The notes under the pieces were generated by a model, which saw only the letters and a program-made list of their open reading frames with translations, had not been told where the DNA came from and searched no databases. 64,000 nt of DNA from Oxytricha trifallax (lineage: Eukaryota; Ciliophora; Spirotrichea; Sporadotrichida; Oxytrichidae). Shown here in pieces: positions 35,430-46,920 of the stretch. The stretch spans positions 62,001-126,000 of the forward strand of contig ARYC01000410.1 in the NCBI GenBank assembly GCA_000711775.1, written 5' to 3'. The stretch's first letter is position 1. Each line of letters opens with the position of its first letter. Position numbers and translations under genes: made by a program.

Positions 35430-36190
35430 CTTCATAACTTTTTGTAACAGGAATGCGGTGCATATTTGACCAAGATGGTATGCTGTAATATTTATTTCCT
35501 TAAAAGTATTCATAAAGGAGAAAAAGATGTAAGTCATAGCTTTTATCTAACTTATTGTACTTTGAAAGAAGTGAAGTAATCGTATAGGCTGTACCTCAAA
35601 TTGAGGGACTCACGGCAGACGATTTTCTTGATTATGCAAAAAATAAACCTTCGCTCCTTTCCCATCTCCCGGATTAAAGCTACTGGCTGCATTTGGACAA
35701 GTAAATGATATGCGATGTCCTTTTATCCTTGTACAAAGAAGGAATAAATTTAATGGTTCTTGAGGCTAAGCAAAAGGGAAGGGAAAGGTAAGACTAGTCT
35801 CAGAATCTAATTGTTCATATGAAGCCCGAGTTTGTTCAAGCTCTCAATAACGCACTCTCATATAGTAGTAAGTTGTGATTGTTCGTAATAGATTTTAGTA
35901 CAAAAGGGTAGATCTGCTCATCTCATTAAGATGACATCTCAAAGAAAGAGGAGAAAAAGGTGAAGTAGAGGAAGTAAAAGGGGAAAAAGTTGCAATGAGA
36001 GGAAGCAAGCAAAAATACTTGTCTGAGAACAAGAGGATGAGGGATGAATTTAATGGGATGAAATCAACAATTGATTACTTGGTAGGCTTCCAGGTATTGG
36101 TTCACAAACTTCATGAGAATGCCATTATAGATAATGAAGGAAGACCCCTCTAATCCTGGGTTAACGAGTTCATGGAGTGAGAGATGATTA
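35430..36190 (+). CDS. PQ protein of element A (unknown family)
   Basis: The plus strand reads AVPQIEGLTADDFLDYAKNK, SHLPDQSYWLHLDKQM and, after about 40 residues, VHMKPEFVQALNNALSYSSK to TGA 35876. Lys/Glu-rich sequence then follows in another frame to about 36185. These blocks align with a minus-strand gene of element B (AIPQLEGLTVMDLL, LSPRDWKNIDRKW, WLRPEFAEAFNRCMLLSCK), so the protein is a conserved part of this transposon group. No known domain is recognised. It lies between, and divergent from, the transposase and the SecA-like gene, as in B. Confidence 0.6.
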
Positions 36191-36499
36191 ACGCAAGAAC
36201 ATATTATTTACAATCTTAAAATATTTCGTTAAATGTTTATTCAAAACTTTATTCAGTCATCCCAGCACAAGATGAAGAAAAGCTCACTGATTTCAAGATA
36301 TTCCATCTACTATCAAAGTCTCTTTCTCTTGATGCTCGTTTGATCTACTAGTTTAGGAGCAGAGATTCTTTTTCCAGTCATTCTTCCATATCGATTTTTC
36401 TATGTTTGTTCATTTAAATTAAGAGAGACTTTCTCAGATTGCGCAACAGAATCAATTAAGCTGCCAGAACTACTCTGATCTATTACACTTCAATGTTTC

Positions 36500-39400
36500 T
36501 AATTATGATGCTTCCCAATAAGCTCTATTGAATCCCTATAAGTTTAGATTAAGTTATTATTACTATATTACCTTGCTTACTTTGATCGTTGAGATTTACT
36601 TGAAGCTCTAACTTTACTGGAAAGCTAGGTGATATCAATTGATAGATGTCCATCATCATTAATGCTAACTATTGGATCTATCATTGCAGGTGTCTTTAGG
36701 GGAACTTCTTTATCACTCAAAGAGCTACCATCATCTAAGGAATTGCTGCTTTTCGATTCTTCATTATAAACTTTTAATCTTTGTTCTTAATTTCTTTTTT
36801 CAAGAGTTCTATTTGATAAAACTATTTTATCTTCACTCACATTAACTTGCTCATTTTAAAGTACCTTTTAATCTTTGGAAGCTGTCTCATCCATTAATCG
36901 TTTTAATTCCAAGCACCATTTTAGTATCCGAGAATAGTTTGGAGAGCGGCGATTTTCATATGAAAATCATTCTCTACCCATTACTGGTGCATTTAAATTA
37001 CATTCTCAGGAGTTTCTTTAGAGCCCAAATTATAAATGATTTGCTTGTAAGTGCCCTTGCGATGAAGTCTCCCGACTCTCCCAAGTATTTTCTAAGTAGA
37101 TCGAGTTGAAAAAAACATCAGCAACTATGAGAAATAGCCCACCATTGAATTCGATCTCTTGCGATGTTTTCAAGTCCGTGCCTCTCCCTTGCTATTCATT
37201 GAGCAAAAAGACTCCGTAAAGACTCTCACCATTTTTACTCGAAAATATTGAGTCAAACTAAGCTTCTAGTTTTGTTCCTTTCAAGTTTTTCATAGGAAAG
37301 AATCGTAGTTACTGAAATCTACGGAAGTAATTCTAGATAAAAGTGAAAGAAGGTTGAGCCATGATGATGACAGGAGTGAGCTTACAATAATCAGAGGGCA
37401 TATTGTAGATTTTCTAGCAAAATTTAACGAGATTAGTTGTCACTAGTTCCTATAGGAGCTTGATTCTTTTGTCTCCAATCATGCTGCTTAGCTTTGGAAA
37501 TATCACTTCCTAAGTTTTTAAAGTAAGCTAGAGGCATTTTTGTTTTTTTTTGTTAAGCCTGACCCAGTAAACCCGACAACTCGATTTGCTCCATGGAAAA
37601 ATCTTAGAGTATTCTCCATTTATTAGACGTTTCCCTCAAAGAAGATCCAGTTATATTCGTCAATAATGACAATTGATTTGCTTCAAATATATTAAAAGTC
37701 CTCATTGTCCATTAGAGACTCCATGTGCTTTTACGTCATATAATAGACTCCGTTTTTGTTCTCATACTGGTTAACATTAACATTTAGGCCCAAGCTGGTC
37801 ATCATAGCTTCAAACCTTTTCTCGTCTCTGAGGATCATGTGCTCATTTTTCCCAATAACAAAGACGGCTTTCTTTAAATTTTCAGCATGGAGAGGTGCTA
37901 ACGTTGAGCAGAGTTGTGTCTTGCTGTTGCCAACTCCAAAGTTCACAAAAGTAAACCGCGAATCTTCCCAAATGAGAAAATTGAGTGCGAGTTTTTTCAG
38001 GGAGAGGAAGCTGAAGCCCAGTTTTTTCTGAAGCCTTATCTTTTGGTTCGTTTGCTGGAAAGCTTTTAAAGACATTTCTTTGTAGAATTCAACAGCAGAT
38101 TGAGAGTCTTTATTGAGCTTTTTGAACTAAGTCAATAATCGTTTTTCTCCTCCTCTGTGAAATCATTTGTTTTTTTTCGGACATTTAAGAGCTAATTAAG
38201 TTTGGTATAGTCAGCCCGGAGACAATCTTGAATGATGTCTCGCCTTTATCTCACTCCCTTTTCTTAGTAAATATAAGCAAGATTCTTTCCCAAATCTGAT
38301 ATCTCGTCCAGTTTAGATACCCATAGAGGATTTCTCAGTCTTAGCTCTTGAGATATTTAAGAGAGGTATGAAATAAAGTCCTCTTGGTATGAAATCCCAC
38401 TTTGAGACAAAGATTTCACTTAGGGTGCGTATAAAGTTATCCAGCTTCTGATATTAAGTTGCACTAGAGAGTGAGCAGATTTATATAAAATCCCCAACAA
38501 CATTAATTGGGATGTGTCGAATCAGTTTCAGGCCTTAATCTTCTTTAAGAACCTGAATAAATGGCTTGTTGAGACAAAGTAAAGTGTTTGGGAGCATTCT
38601 AAAAGCATGAGAGTCAATCTTGAATTGCTGAAAAGTTCCAATCATCAGGGGAATGATGCCGATGTTTGATGTGTCAAGATCGGCTAATTCGTCTTAGAGT
38701 CTTTGCAGGCACTCAGGCTCATTATTGCTAAAATAGAATTGAATTTGGAAATTTGAAAAATAAATATTTGAGGATAAATATAATTAAATATAACTGCCAC
38801 TAATTAGTCTAGCATGTAGATCAAATTATGTTTACTGTACTTACCGTTATGTTTTTGATGCCTCACGGTAGAAGTGCTGTGTGTTTCCTTATTAGTCCTT
38901 GAAATCTGTGATTTGACCGAGTTGACCATAAGTATTTTTCATTTATAGGGTAAGATACACGGAGTTGACCAGGTTGACCCAGTTGACCGCATATATTTCC
39001 TAGCCAAATACATCAGTTGACCAGTTGACCCAGTTGACCGGGTTGACCGTATTTTCTTTTAGGTCAACTTTTTTTTAGAATGTGATTTATAATATATTAA
39101 GTCTGTGTATTATTAAAAAGATTAGGAGCTGTTACTGCGCTGTCGCACTCTTCTGTCCGCGTGCATAATAAACTACCGGTAGTCTCTAACAAGATGTTAA
39201 TTTCATGCAATACCCCTATCTTAAAACTGATGATGCCCATCTTATGAAGTTCAACGATGTCGCCATTCCTATTTGGTTCACGACTTTCAGCCTCTCAAGA
39301 ACTGCATCAGAGTCAATTAATTCTCTTACCAAGATTAGAGATTACATCTATTGTTACAAGAACACTTCTTAAGACTATTCTCTAAATAGCAGCGACAGCG

Positions 39401-41180
39401 CAGTAACAGCTCCTAATCTTTTTAATAATACACAGACTTAATATATTATAAATCACATTCTAAAAAAAAGTTGACCTAAAAGAAAATACGGTCAACCCTG
39501 TCAACTGGGTCAACTGGTCTACTGATGTATTTGACTAGGAAAAATATGCGGTCAACTGGGTCAACCTGGTCAACTCCGTGTATCTTACCCTATAAATGAA
39601 AAATACTCATGGTCAACTCGGTCAAATCACAGATTTCAAGGACTAATAAGGAAACACACAGCACTTCTACCGTGAGGCATCAAAAACATAACGGTAAGTA
39701 CAGTAAACATAATTTGATCTACATGCTAGACTAATTAGTGGCAGTTATATTTAATTATATTTATCCTCAAATATTTATTTTTCAAATTTCCCGATTCAAT
39801 TCTATTTTAGCAATAATAAAGATATAGTTTGACAATCCCAGAGCTTGTTCAGTATTTGGTCGTTAGGAAAAAGAATAAGGGAGCTTTTAAGTAATGCTTC
39901 GTCAATCTCAATAATTTCATATCTATAGTTAAGCAGTGATGAGAGGAAGAGCCGTGTTTTTATTTGCAAGCTAACCTAGGCCCTCTGATTTAGCTCATAG
40001 ATGTTCCTGACCATGTCCTCATAGAGGTTCTCCTAGCAAGCTGATTTCAAATTTTAGATAAACTCTAGAAGACTCTAGCTGATTCTATAAAAGATTTCAG
40101 ATATAGTCTTGTCTCTCTTGAGGCTTTAAGATCATGAATTCTCTTATATAATGAGAGGTGATCTCTGATTAGATTTTTACTCCATAATTGACTTGCGAGT
40201 TCAGGCCTTCGATTCTCTCCTCAAGTAATTCCTTGTCTTACTGAAGATTCATGACTAATCCTCTGACTTGAACCTGACTCTTAATTTTGTTTGAAGTATC
40301 AATAAAGTCTCTTGACTACTTTAATTCTTTCACTGATTTAGCATGACTCTGCGATGTTCTATTAAGTATAAACTTGCTGACAAAATTTGTGAGATCACGA
40401 GATCCGATATGGGGCTTAAACTCATCTAATTCTAAAATTTTACTGATATCATAATTATTCCCAGGTAAGATAAGTTTCGCTTTATCAATAAGATCCGGAT
40501 ATTCTGCACCTTAATATATGGATTTTTTCCCTCTTTTTTAAGAAGCGGGAACTTTTTCAAAGTCTCATTACTATTTTAGCTTAGATCTTGCAAATTATCT
40601 CTTGCAATGCTTGAGGCCTCGTGTATTGCATGTGGGGAAAATCGTATTGAAGGAATTCCCCTTAATTTTAAAGACTATCGCATGATTTTTCAAAAATTGC
40701 TTGACCTTAAAATGCCTGGACTTGCATTGTTAATAAAGCGGGCTTTTAAGTAATATTAATTTAAATACTATTATATCTTAATTTAAAAAAATGCTTATTA
40801 ATTAAGTCTTAATAGGAATTCTTATGTCTTAATTAGCATTTTAGGACCAAAATCAAAGTGATTAGAGCTTTTCTATAAATCCTTAGTCGATGAGTTCTGG
40901 AGCAATTCGCATATAGTAGATGCGACCCTTATTGTTTATTACCTTCTAGAAAACCCTCACGAAATCGAGGGGATGAGCTCTTCTATCTCAAGCAAATTAG
41001 AGAATTCAATAGATGTGGCAGCTGATCTACCCATACTGAGTTTCTGAAAAAATAGTGGTATATAATCCTTGCTATATAGATATGCGTTCTTTGACAGTGG
41101 CAGTGAACACTCTGGAGCTCGATTTATTTGAAAACGATCTTAAAAATTCTCATAATGAAGGGGCTGAGTCATAGGCTTAG
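36500..41180 (-). CDS. SecA-like superfamily 2 helicase, interrupted by a foldback element
   Basis: SecA is the ATP-driven motor of bacterial protein export; SecA-like DEAD proteins are also known in eukaryotes. The minus strand shows LGFSFLSLKKLALNFL (the region before motif I), FVNFGVGNSKTQL near 37910 at the position of the GTGEGKT P-loop but degenerate, KKAVFVIGKNEHMILRDEKR and FEAMMTSLGLNVNVNQ, which match SecA VTVNDYLAxRD and FLGLTVG. IIDEYNWIFFEG (Walker B, near 37650), VVGFTGSG and QQGRGTDL with FNGGLFLIV near 37170 follow the SecA order. A charged C-terminus runs to TGA near 36500. The N-terminal part continues beyond the foldback to about 41170. Without the insertion the gene would be about 1,000-1,200 codons, with several frame breaks. 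The degenerate P-loop makes ATPase activity doubtful. Confidence 0.7.
38725..39813. mobile_element. Foldback element with GTTGACC array, inserted in the SecA-like gene
   Basis: Arms of about 420 bp (38725-39147 and 39393-39813) are near-perfect reverse complements, starting TTGCTAAAATAGAATTGAAT and flanked by TA on both sides, consistent with a TA target duplication. Each arm holds nine or ten TTGACC/GGTCAA units, mostly as AGTTGACC(A/C/G)GG-like repeats (left 38916-39065). The ~245 bp centre is unique. SecA-like coding sequence lies on both sides, so it is an insertion. Confidence 0.8.
39205..39480 (+). CDS. Short ORF in the centre of the foldback element
   Basis: ATG 39205 opens a frame reading MQYPYLKTDDAHLMKFNDVA, then PIWFTTFSLSRTASESINSL and RDYIYCYKNTSQD, running into the right arm. 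Composition is protein-like and GC-richer than AT-rich filler. It could be a captured gene fragment or a remnant of the element's own gene; no family is recognised. Confidence 0.35.
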
Positions 41181-41853
41181 ATTATCAAGAACTTTAAGAT
41201 AATTAAGCATTCTTAATTATTATTAATAATAATAGTCATTTAATAGTAGAGTTGATGGGATCTAAATATTGAGATCAGGCATGAAATGCATGCTTGAATA
41301 AATCAAGTAGTCAGGGAAGATAATGAGTAAATAAAATTGAAAAGATGCTAATATAAAATCTATAATATTAACTGATTTGCTTTGAGAAAGAGACTATCAT
41401 GCTTATTGTAATAAAGCTTTGCTTCCTTGTATTTAATTATTCAATTTAATGATTTAAATATTCATTCTTAATTCAAAAATTTAGCTTTATATTATGGTCA
41501 TTCTTAAAGCCCAAGTTTGGCTATAGTTTCTATTATTATTAAAGTGGGTTTAGCATCTCATGGAATCTTGAAAAGCTAGAAATCATAGTTTTTTGAGCTC
41601 CTCTTTCAAACCCGCCATATCAGCAAATCACTAAGTCAGTAATTCACGAGAGAGAAGATCAAGCAAGAAAAGAAAATTGTTTGACATTGACTTTTTCAAA
41701 AGTCTAATATCCTTATAAAGCCTTCAAATATCGTTTTATTGTTCTCAAAGTATTTACTATTATTTTTCGTACAAGTTGTTTTATTGTATTGATTTTTTTA
41801 GTTTCCTTTTTTTACAATTAACTAGATTTTACACTTTGAACCATCTTTATTTG
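41181..41853. other. Spacer between elements A and B
   Basis: AT-rich, with no gene supported. It contains an inverted copy of repeat R1 and part of element B's left target duplication at its end (TTTATTTG, 41846-41853). Confidence 0.4.
41575..41630 (-). repeat. Dispersed repeat R1, copy 3 (inverted)
   Basis: The reverse complement reads GGGTTTGAAAGAGGAGCTCA then AAAAACTATGATTTC, matching the start of R1 at 541 and 1027. Only the first ~45 bp are shared. Confidence 0.5.
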
Positions 41854-41942
41854 GGGGGGGGGTCTAAGTCGGTGCAAAAATTTTTTCAAAATCCTAAGTC
41901 GGTGCATGATCAATTTTTTACATTATTGATATAAAAGATAAA
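41854..41942 (+). repeat. Left terminal inverted repeat of element B
   Basis: G9, then CTAAGTCGGTGCA at two positions about 35 bp apart (near 41864 and 41900), then TGATCAATTTTTTACATTAT. The doubled 13-bp motif is a likely transposase-binding site; the MITE at 2620 has a different motif in the same doubled layout. Confidence 0.75.
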
Positions 41943-42008
41943 TAATTGTTTTGTAAGGGTGACTGTTAAAATTAAAATTTATTTCGATTTAATTCATAAT
42001 TATAATTT

Positions 42009-42036
42009 TTAGCAGGTTGCTTTTATTTAAATTACT

Positions 42037-42075
<39 letters not shown>

Positions 42076-42131
42076 TTACTACTACAACTACTACAGGGGG
42101 GTAGTATGAAATTAAAAAGCAACCTGATAAT
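42009..42131. repeat. Hairpin flanking a CTA microsatellite
   Basis: TTAGCAGGTTGCTTTT at 42009 is matched by AAAAGCAACCTGATAA near 42115. Between them lies a run of about 16 CTA units (42037-42094) and a G6. It is just inside the left end of element B and could be a small nested insertion. Confidence 0.5.
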
Positions 42132-42207
42132 TTCATTAAAACTTTTGACTATTAAATAGAATAAAGTCTAATTAAATTTTATTTGTCAACCTGACTCCAT
42201 TCAAGAC

Positions 42208-44763
42208 ATGCATACAGAAGACCATAGGATGTCCTCCCTTAAGAAGAGCCATTCCTCCTCATCTATCGAGCTTTCGCCTTCTATCCTGGTGCCCCTCTTC
42301 GCTGCCGAGTAGAATGTCTTGCTCCCAGTACCAGTTAGCATCTTTAAATAGAGATTAGAAAGACTGCTCGATGTCATAAACGACTCCGGATAGCTTGCCT
42401 TGAACATTAGAGAGACTGTCGTGGCCATTCTTGGACATGAGAACACATAAAAATATGGCCGCCTTGTGCAGGAATAGATAGAACTTAAGACAATGGCAAG
42501 GCAGCTCTTCCCACCCAAATATATTAAGAAAAAGAAGCAACATACTTTTGAAGAAACGGAGGGAGATTAAACAATGGCAGACAATACGAAGTGTATCTAC
42601 TCAAGCAATTCAAAAGTAAAGGATGATGGGGAGATTATCGATTTTAACACTTTGGGGACAAAGCCCAACGACTGTGCTGTATCACGTACCGATCAAGAAG
42701 TTTCCATTATTCCGTTTAACGATGGCTTTTATTCAGAGAGATTGGTTGAGGGAGTGCCAGCTCCTTTATCCAAAGATTCATCGTAAAAAAACCAGCCATT
42801 AAGTAACGGTAAAGTAAATAAAGACATACTGGAACAAATTAAACAATTCAATAAATAACTATTTAGCTCAAACTATGAGCACTCTAAAATAACTGCAATT
42901 AGTAAATATAAACGGCTTTAAAGATTAAAGTTTAAAGATGAAGCCCTAGTCTCCAAATTCATTAAACCGACTAAGGATTAAGTACATTTGGAAAAATACT
43001 ATAAGATAACTATGAGATTGGTAAAGGAGGCTGAGCGCAAGGAGGCAGATGCCTTGTGAGAGTAAATACACTACGTTACCTATGGCCTGTAAGCAATATC
43101 AAAATCAAGAGAGTCACGCATTCCAGAGGAGGACTTGGGAAATCACATTTGTTGTAAGAAGCTAATAAGGACTCGTTTATTCTAAAAAGAAAGATTCTAT
43201 AAGCACACATGAAATTGCATTTTAAGGCCAGAGTGCCGATAATACATCGGACAAGTCTAACGAAGAGTGGTAGAGACATTTTAACGACAATATACAAACC
43301 AGGAGGAGTCACTCTCAAAATACATAAACTCGCTCTTCAATGACACTCTTTCGACAAATATATTTTCTAAGAGAACTTTGAGGATCGTCGACAACGCAAG
43401 GACGATTCAACAAACTAAAACTAACGATAGCAGACTAAAGAAGAATTGGATCAACCTCAACCACAATAATAATAAGTCATATAAGCAGATCTTAAGAGGA
43501 ATAAGGCTAGAATCTTTAAAGTATACCCATAATACTTAGAGTCAAGACAACTTAAACTTTGATGAAATTAAAGAAATTAGTGAGAAACTCCCTGCAACTA
43601 CCACTTTCTTAAACGAAACTAATCCATAGGTCGAAACTTTGACTAAGTACCCGTCAATTGGTGATAACTAGTATAACATTGAAGAGTCACAGCACATGGT
43701 GAAGGCGCCTTATCGTGTAACCAAAGATAGTTCATTGTACGATAGAGAATTCGTAGCAATTATCTAAGAGAGCAATTCTTTGAGATCAAAAATACTCGCT
43801 ATTATTGAGACTCTTAAAAGTAAAAACAAATGGACCGACCATCATGAGCAGTGGCGAAACGAGCTAACATCAACATTCTTAAAGCTACTTGATGAATGGC
43901 GCGAGTTGGTTAAATCTAAAAAGCACGACCTGCTCCTTCAATTGGCAAGATTAGAAGGTTTAATTGACTTGGGCTAGCTTATTGATCTCTTTCCACTCTT
44001 GGATCCACTCTTACAAGAATTAATTCCAAGAAAAGAATGCTTAGTAAAGCCCCCAAAAGTAACAAAAAGATCCATGTACCAGAAGCGTGTGAACCCTAAT
44101 TAATTCATGCTATAGTGGGCCGCTTTGTATAAGCAATTGGATAATAACCTAGTGATAATAGGAAAGGTAGTAAAGTATACTATCGTCCAAGCAAAAGAGT
44201 ACGAGCTCGTGCCAATTCTCTGCCTCGAGAGAATTACGAAGAACACCCTTTTTGCAATTCAGAAAATAAAAAGGCAAAATACTAAGAATTAAGAGTCAAT
44301 GTTACGTAATGTAAGTTGGCAGGTATGGACAGTAACAAGAAAGCTGGCTTAGTAGCAGGAGGTACTAGAACAAATGGAACATCATTTATCATATTTGAAT
44401 AAAGGGTCAACAGTAAAGCCATCGACTTTACGACAAGCCATCGCTTGGTTAAATAATTTGCCTCCCTTGTTAGCTTAGCTATCTCTATGGGAAAGTAAAG
44501 GGGCCGATCCAAACTTTGCAATGATTATGGGCGAGAGCAATGAAAGTTAGCTGCTAAATTCGAGGGCCTTCTTATTGGATGATGTCGAGAGCAGAGAGGT
44601 AGTGTTTGACAACAGCATAGCACTTCAATACACAACTTTCAAACCCCATAATAAACCCCAGGTTGCTGACGTGATAGTTTTAAAAACTTTGCATTCTATC
44701 AAAAGAAAATTGTCAGGTAATGACAATGATGATGGTTGTGAGGAGATTACTTAAACTCATTGA
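42208..44763 (+). CDS. Large ORF of element B, unknown function
   Basis: One frame from ATG 42208 to TGA 44761 (851 codons with Gln from TAA/TAG), broken only by two in-frame TGA codons in the middle third. The N-terminus is Ser-rich (SSLKKSHSSSSIELSPS). A Cys/His cluster (HICCKKLIRTRLFQ, later FYKHT and ILRPEC) could be a zinc-binding unit. The rest is helical, e.g. WRNELTSTFLKLLDEWRELV and LQLARLEGLIDLGQLIDLFP. No nucleotide-binding or nuclease motif was found. It occupies the position that the SecA-like gene has in element A, but no sequence similarity between them was seen. Confidence 0.6.
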
Positions 44764-45479
44764 GTAGAGCAGCCTAAAGAGATCAAATGCAAGTATTTGA
44801 CATCCTAATCAGTTGAATACTCTCAGAATAGTGGGCCGGCTAGACCATAATATATTTCAGGTCTTAAACTTAAATTATGATATCTGCAATTTCACAAATT
44901 ATTGGAGTTCTTCTTCAATGATGATAGCTTTTATCGCAGTAAAACTTTTGATGATTTGTACTACATATGACTGTCTTATTCACGCTATTCACAGATTTCA
45001 ATCGCACTTGCTCACAACTAACTTTTTAATTACTATTAAAGATTTAAAACTCACTGCCGCTCTCTTCCTAGTTTCTTTTAAAACATAATCCTCCAAATAC
45101 TTATATTTCTGCATTTAGTTAGCTACTTGATATTGATGGGGATAACCTAAAATCAACAAGCATTTATTTTGACAAGCATTTAATGTTATTTCACAAGTGA
45201 AATTAAGAAGTGTTGTAGAATGACACTTTAAAGCATTAGGTAATGATAGTAATCTCTATACGAAGAAACTCATGACATGGGTCGATAAATTTGATTATTA
45301 GGAGAATTTTATAGATATTCATCCCTCGGAATGCGTATTTAGTAAGTAAATTTTGGAAAGATTTAAACACAAAAACTTCATATATTAAACTACTACTTAT
45401 TCAAACTCTAACTTTGTAGTAGATGGTTCTCTTGAGTTTGTCCTTGGCCAAAGTTGTCGCTCATTATATTTAGACTACG

Positions 45480-46260
45480 CATCTAAGGTCTTTATGGCTA
45501 CACCTGCTGGAATTAGGTCTTCAAGCGTTTTACTTGCAGAAAGAAATCCTTCCTGTATGTTCTCAAATGTTCTTCTTCTTCTTTAGTCTCTTCGCACTCT
45601 TATCTGGTTCGACGGCGCTTAGTATTGGACTTCAATGAGGAAACAGCCCTGCCTTTGCCTTCTACAATTGTTCAATCAATTTGTTACTTCACTTACAGGA
45701 AAGAAGCATGCACCGGTTGAAGGCTTCCGCAAACTCGGGCCGAAGCCATACATCTAAAGAGCGCTTTTCCACCTATCATGAGAACTGCTTTTGCCTGGCC
45801 TAGTTAATCATCTCTTGCAGCTATTCTGGTACGATAGTATATAGGATGTCTCCCACCCATTTTCTATCTATATTCTTCCAGTCACGAGGAGATAGTAGGT
45901 GGCTCATAACTTATTCATACTATTGAGCTAGATTGAGAAGGTCCATTACAGTTAGACCTTCGAGCTAAGGAATAGCAGAAACATATCTCGTGAGATGAAC
46001 TACTTAAATAATGGAAGTGATGAAGTTATTGTGAACTTACATTTTTGTCACCATTAAGAATCTCAATTAGAAAATATGAATTGGTTGATTGGAGACTCGG
46101 CAAGTGAGCCTTGCAGTCTTGAGAGAGGAAGATGTATAAATCCTTCTATTTGCAGTTTAGTCTGTAAGTCCAGCAAATTTATCGGCTACTAGTTCATTTA
46201 ATCTAATAATATCCTCTAATTTATTGCCTTCAGAATTAAATCACAGTGGCTCAGGATTCT
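45480..46260 (-). CDS. PQ protein of element B (unknown family)
   Basis: The minus strand reads LEDIIRLNELVADKFAGLTD, then AIPQLEGLTVMDLLNLAQQY, LSPRDWKNIDRKWVGDILYT and, after a frame change, WLRPEFAEAFNRCMLLSCK, followed by a Lys-rich stretch (RLKKKKN). It aligns block by block with the plus-strand gene of element A at 35430-36190. Like that gene it is transcribed opposite to its transposase and large ORF. Function unknown; conservation between two diverged elements argues that it matters for the transposon. Confidence 0.6.
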
Positions 46261-46399
46261 TGGGGTTTTGTGGAGGGTGCCATGATTTCGTAAATTTCAC
46301 ACTATTAAGAACACTTTTCTATCTAATAGAGAATCCCTATACAGAATCCGGTAGAACTAAAAGGAATTCCTTAAGAAAATAAATGAAAAACTTCTACTC

Positions 46400-46920
46400 T
46401 CAAGAGGATACTCAGGATGCTAACTACTAAATCCCAACGATTAATCATAATCAGGATTTGTAACTAGAGCCTCATTCATCACAATAGCATTAATAGAATG
46501 AATTAAATAAGACCAATTGATAAATTCTCAATGATGAGGCAATTTATAACATGACATAATTGATATACTAGAGCTTAAGAGACCCATGTTAAGTTGTGCT
46601 TAGCTCACATTCAGCGAACTCCTTCACTATGATAAAAGAGCAATTTATCTGAGACTAACATCCAGTACAGAATACAGTTAGAAGCAAACTTATCGACCCC
46701 AAACCAGCAGTTGTAACAGCTATGAAGCATGAACCTGGACTAACTTCAATGATAGGAGAGTCTGCCATTAGAAGTCTTGCTATAATGTCGCTAGAGTACC
46801 TCGACCTTAAGCTAGAGACATATACTCAGCGTGATAATTTTGCTACTAATGAAGAAATTCAATGCAATTATGAGGCAAGCGAATTCTTGCACAAGCCTTT
46901 GATCCTTTCGGAATTACGAA
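46400..46920 (+). other. Coding-like leader upstream of the transposase
   Basis: The plus strand reads MKHEPGLTSMIGESAIRSLA and NYEASEFLHKPLILSELRNG in a frame different from the transposase ORF at 46921. The latter resembles in position and pattern the N-terminal part of element A's transposase (DQDFFLGSLIRKTLYDAINA). It may be the original N-terminus, split off by a frame break, or a separate small ORF. Confidence 0.4.

Larger units (their letters stand above)
33500..41180. mobile_element. Element A: large DD34E transposon with SecA-like cargo
   Basis: Three genes form a block that is less AT-rich than its surroundings: transposase (minus), PQ protein (plus) and SecA-like protein (minus). 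Element B has the same transposase / divergent PQ / large-ORF order in the opposite orientation. No terminal inverted repeats were found, so the limits are set by the genes and are approximate; A may be truncated. A foldback element (38725-39813) is inserted in the SecA-like gene. The genes show several frame breaks, so this copy is probably dead. Confidence 0.6.

Noticed and set aside
37756-38031. Plus-strand ORF of 91 codons
   Set aside because: Antisense shadow of the SecA-like gene.
38916-39065. GTTGACC array as CRISPR
   Set aside because: Units are 8-10 bp, nearly contiguous, without unique spacers, and mirrored in the opposite arm of a foldback element.
42037-42094. CTA array as a CRISPR-like or structured repeat
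   Set aside because: A simple trinucleotide microsatellite without spacers.
42201-42518. Minus-strand ORF of 105 codons
   Set aside because: Antisense to the start of the 851-codon plus-strand ORF, whose frame is open across the whole region.
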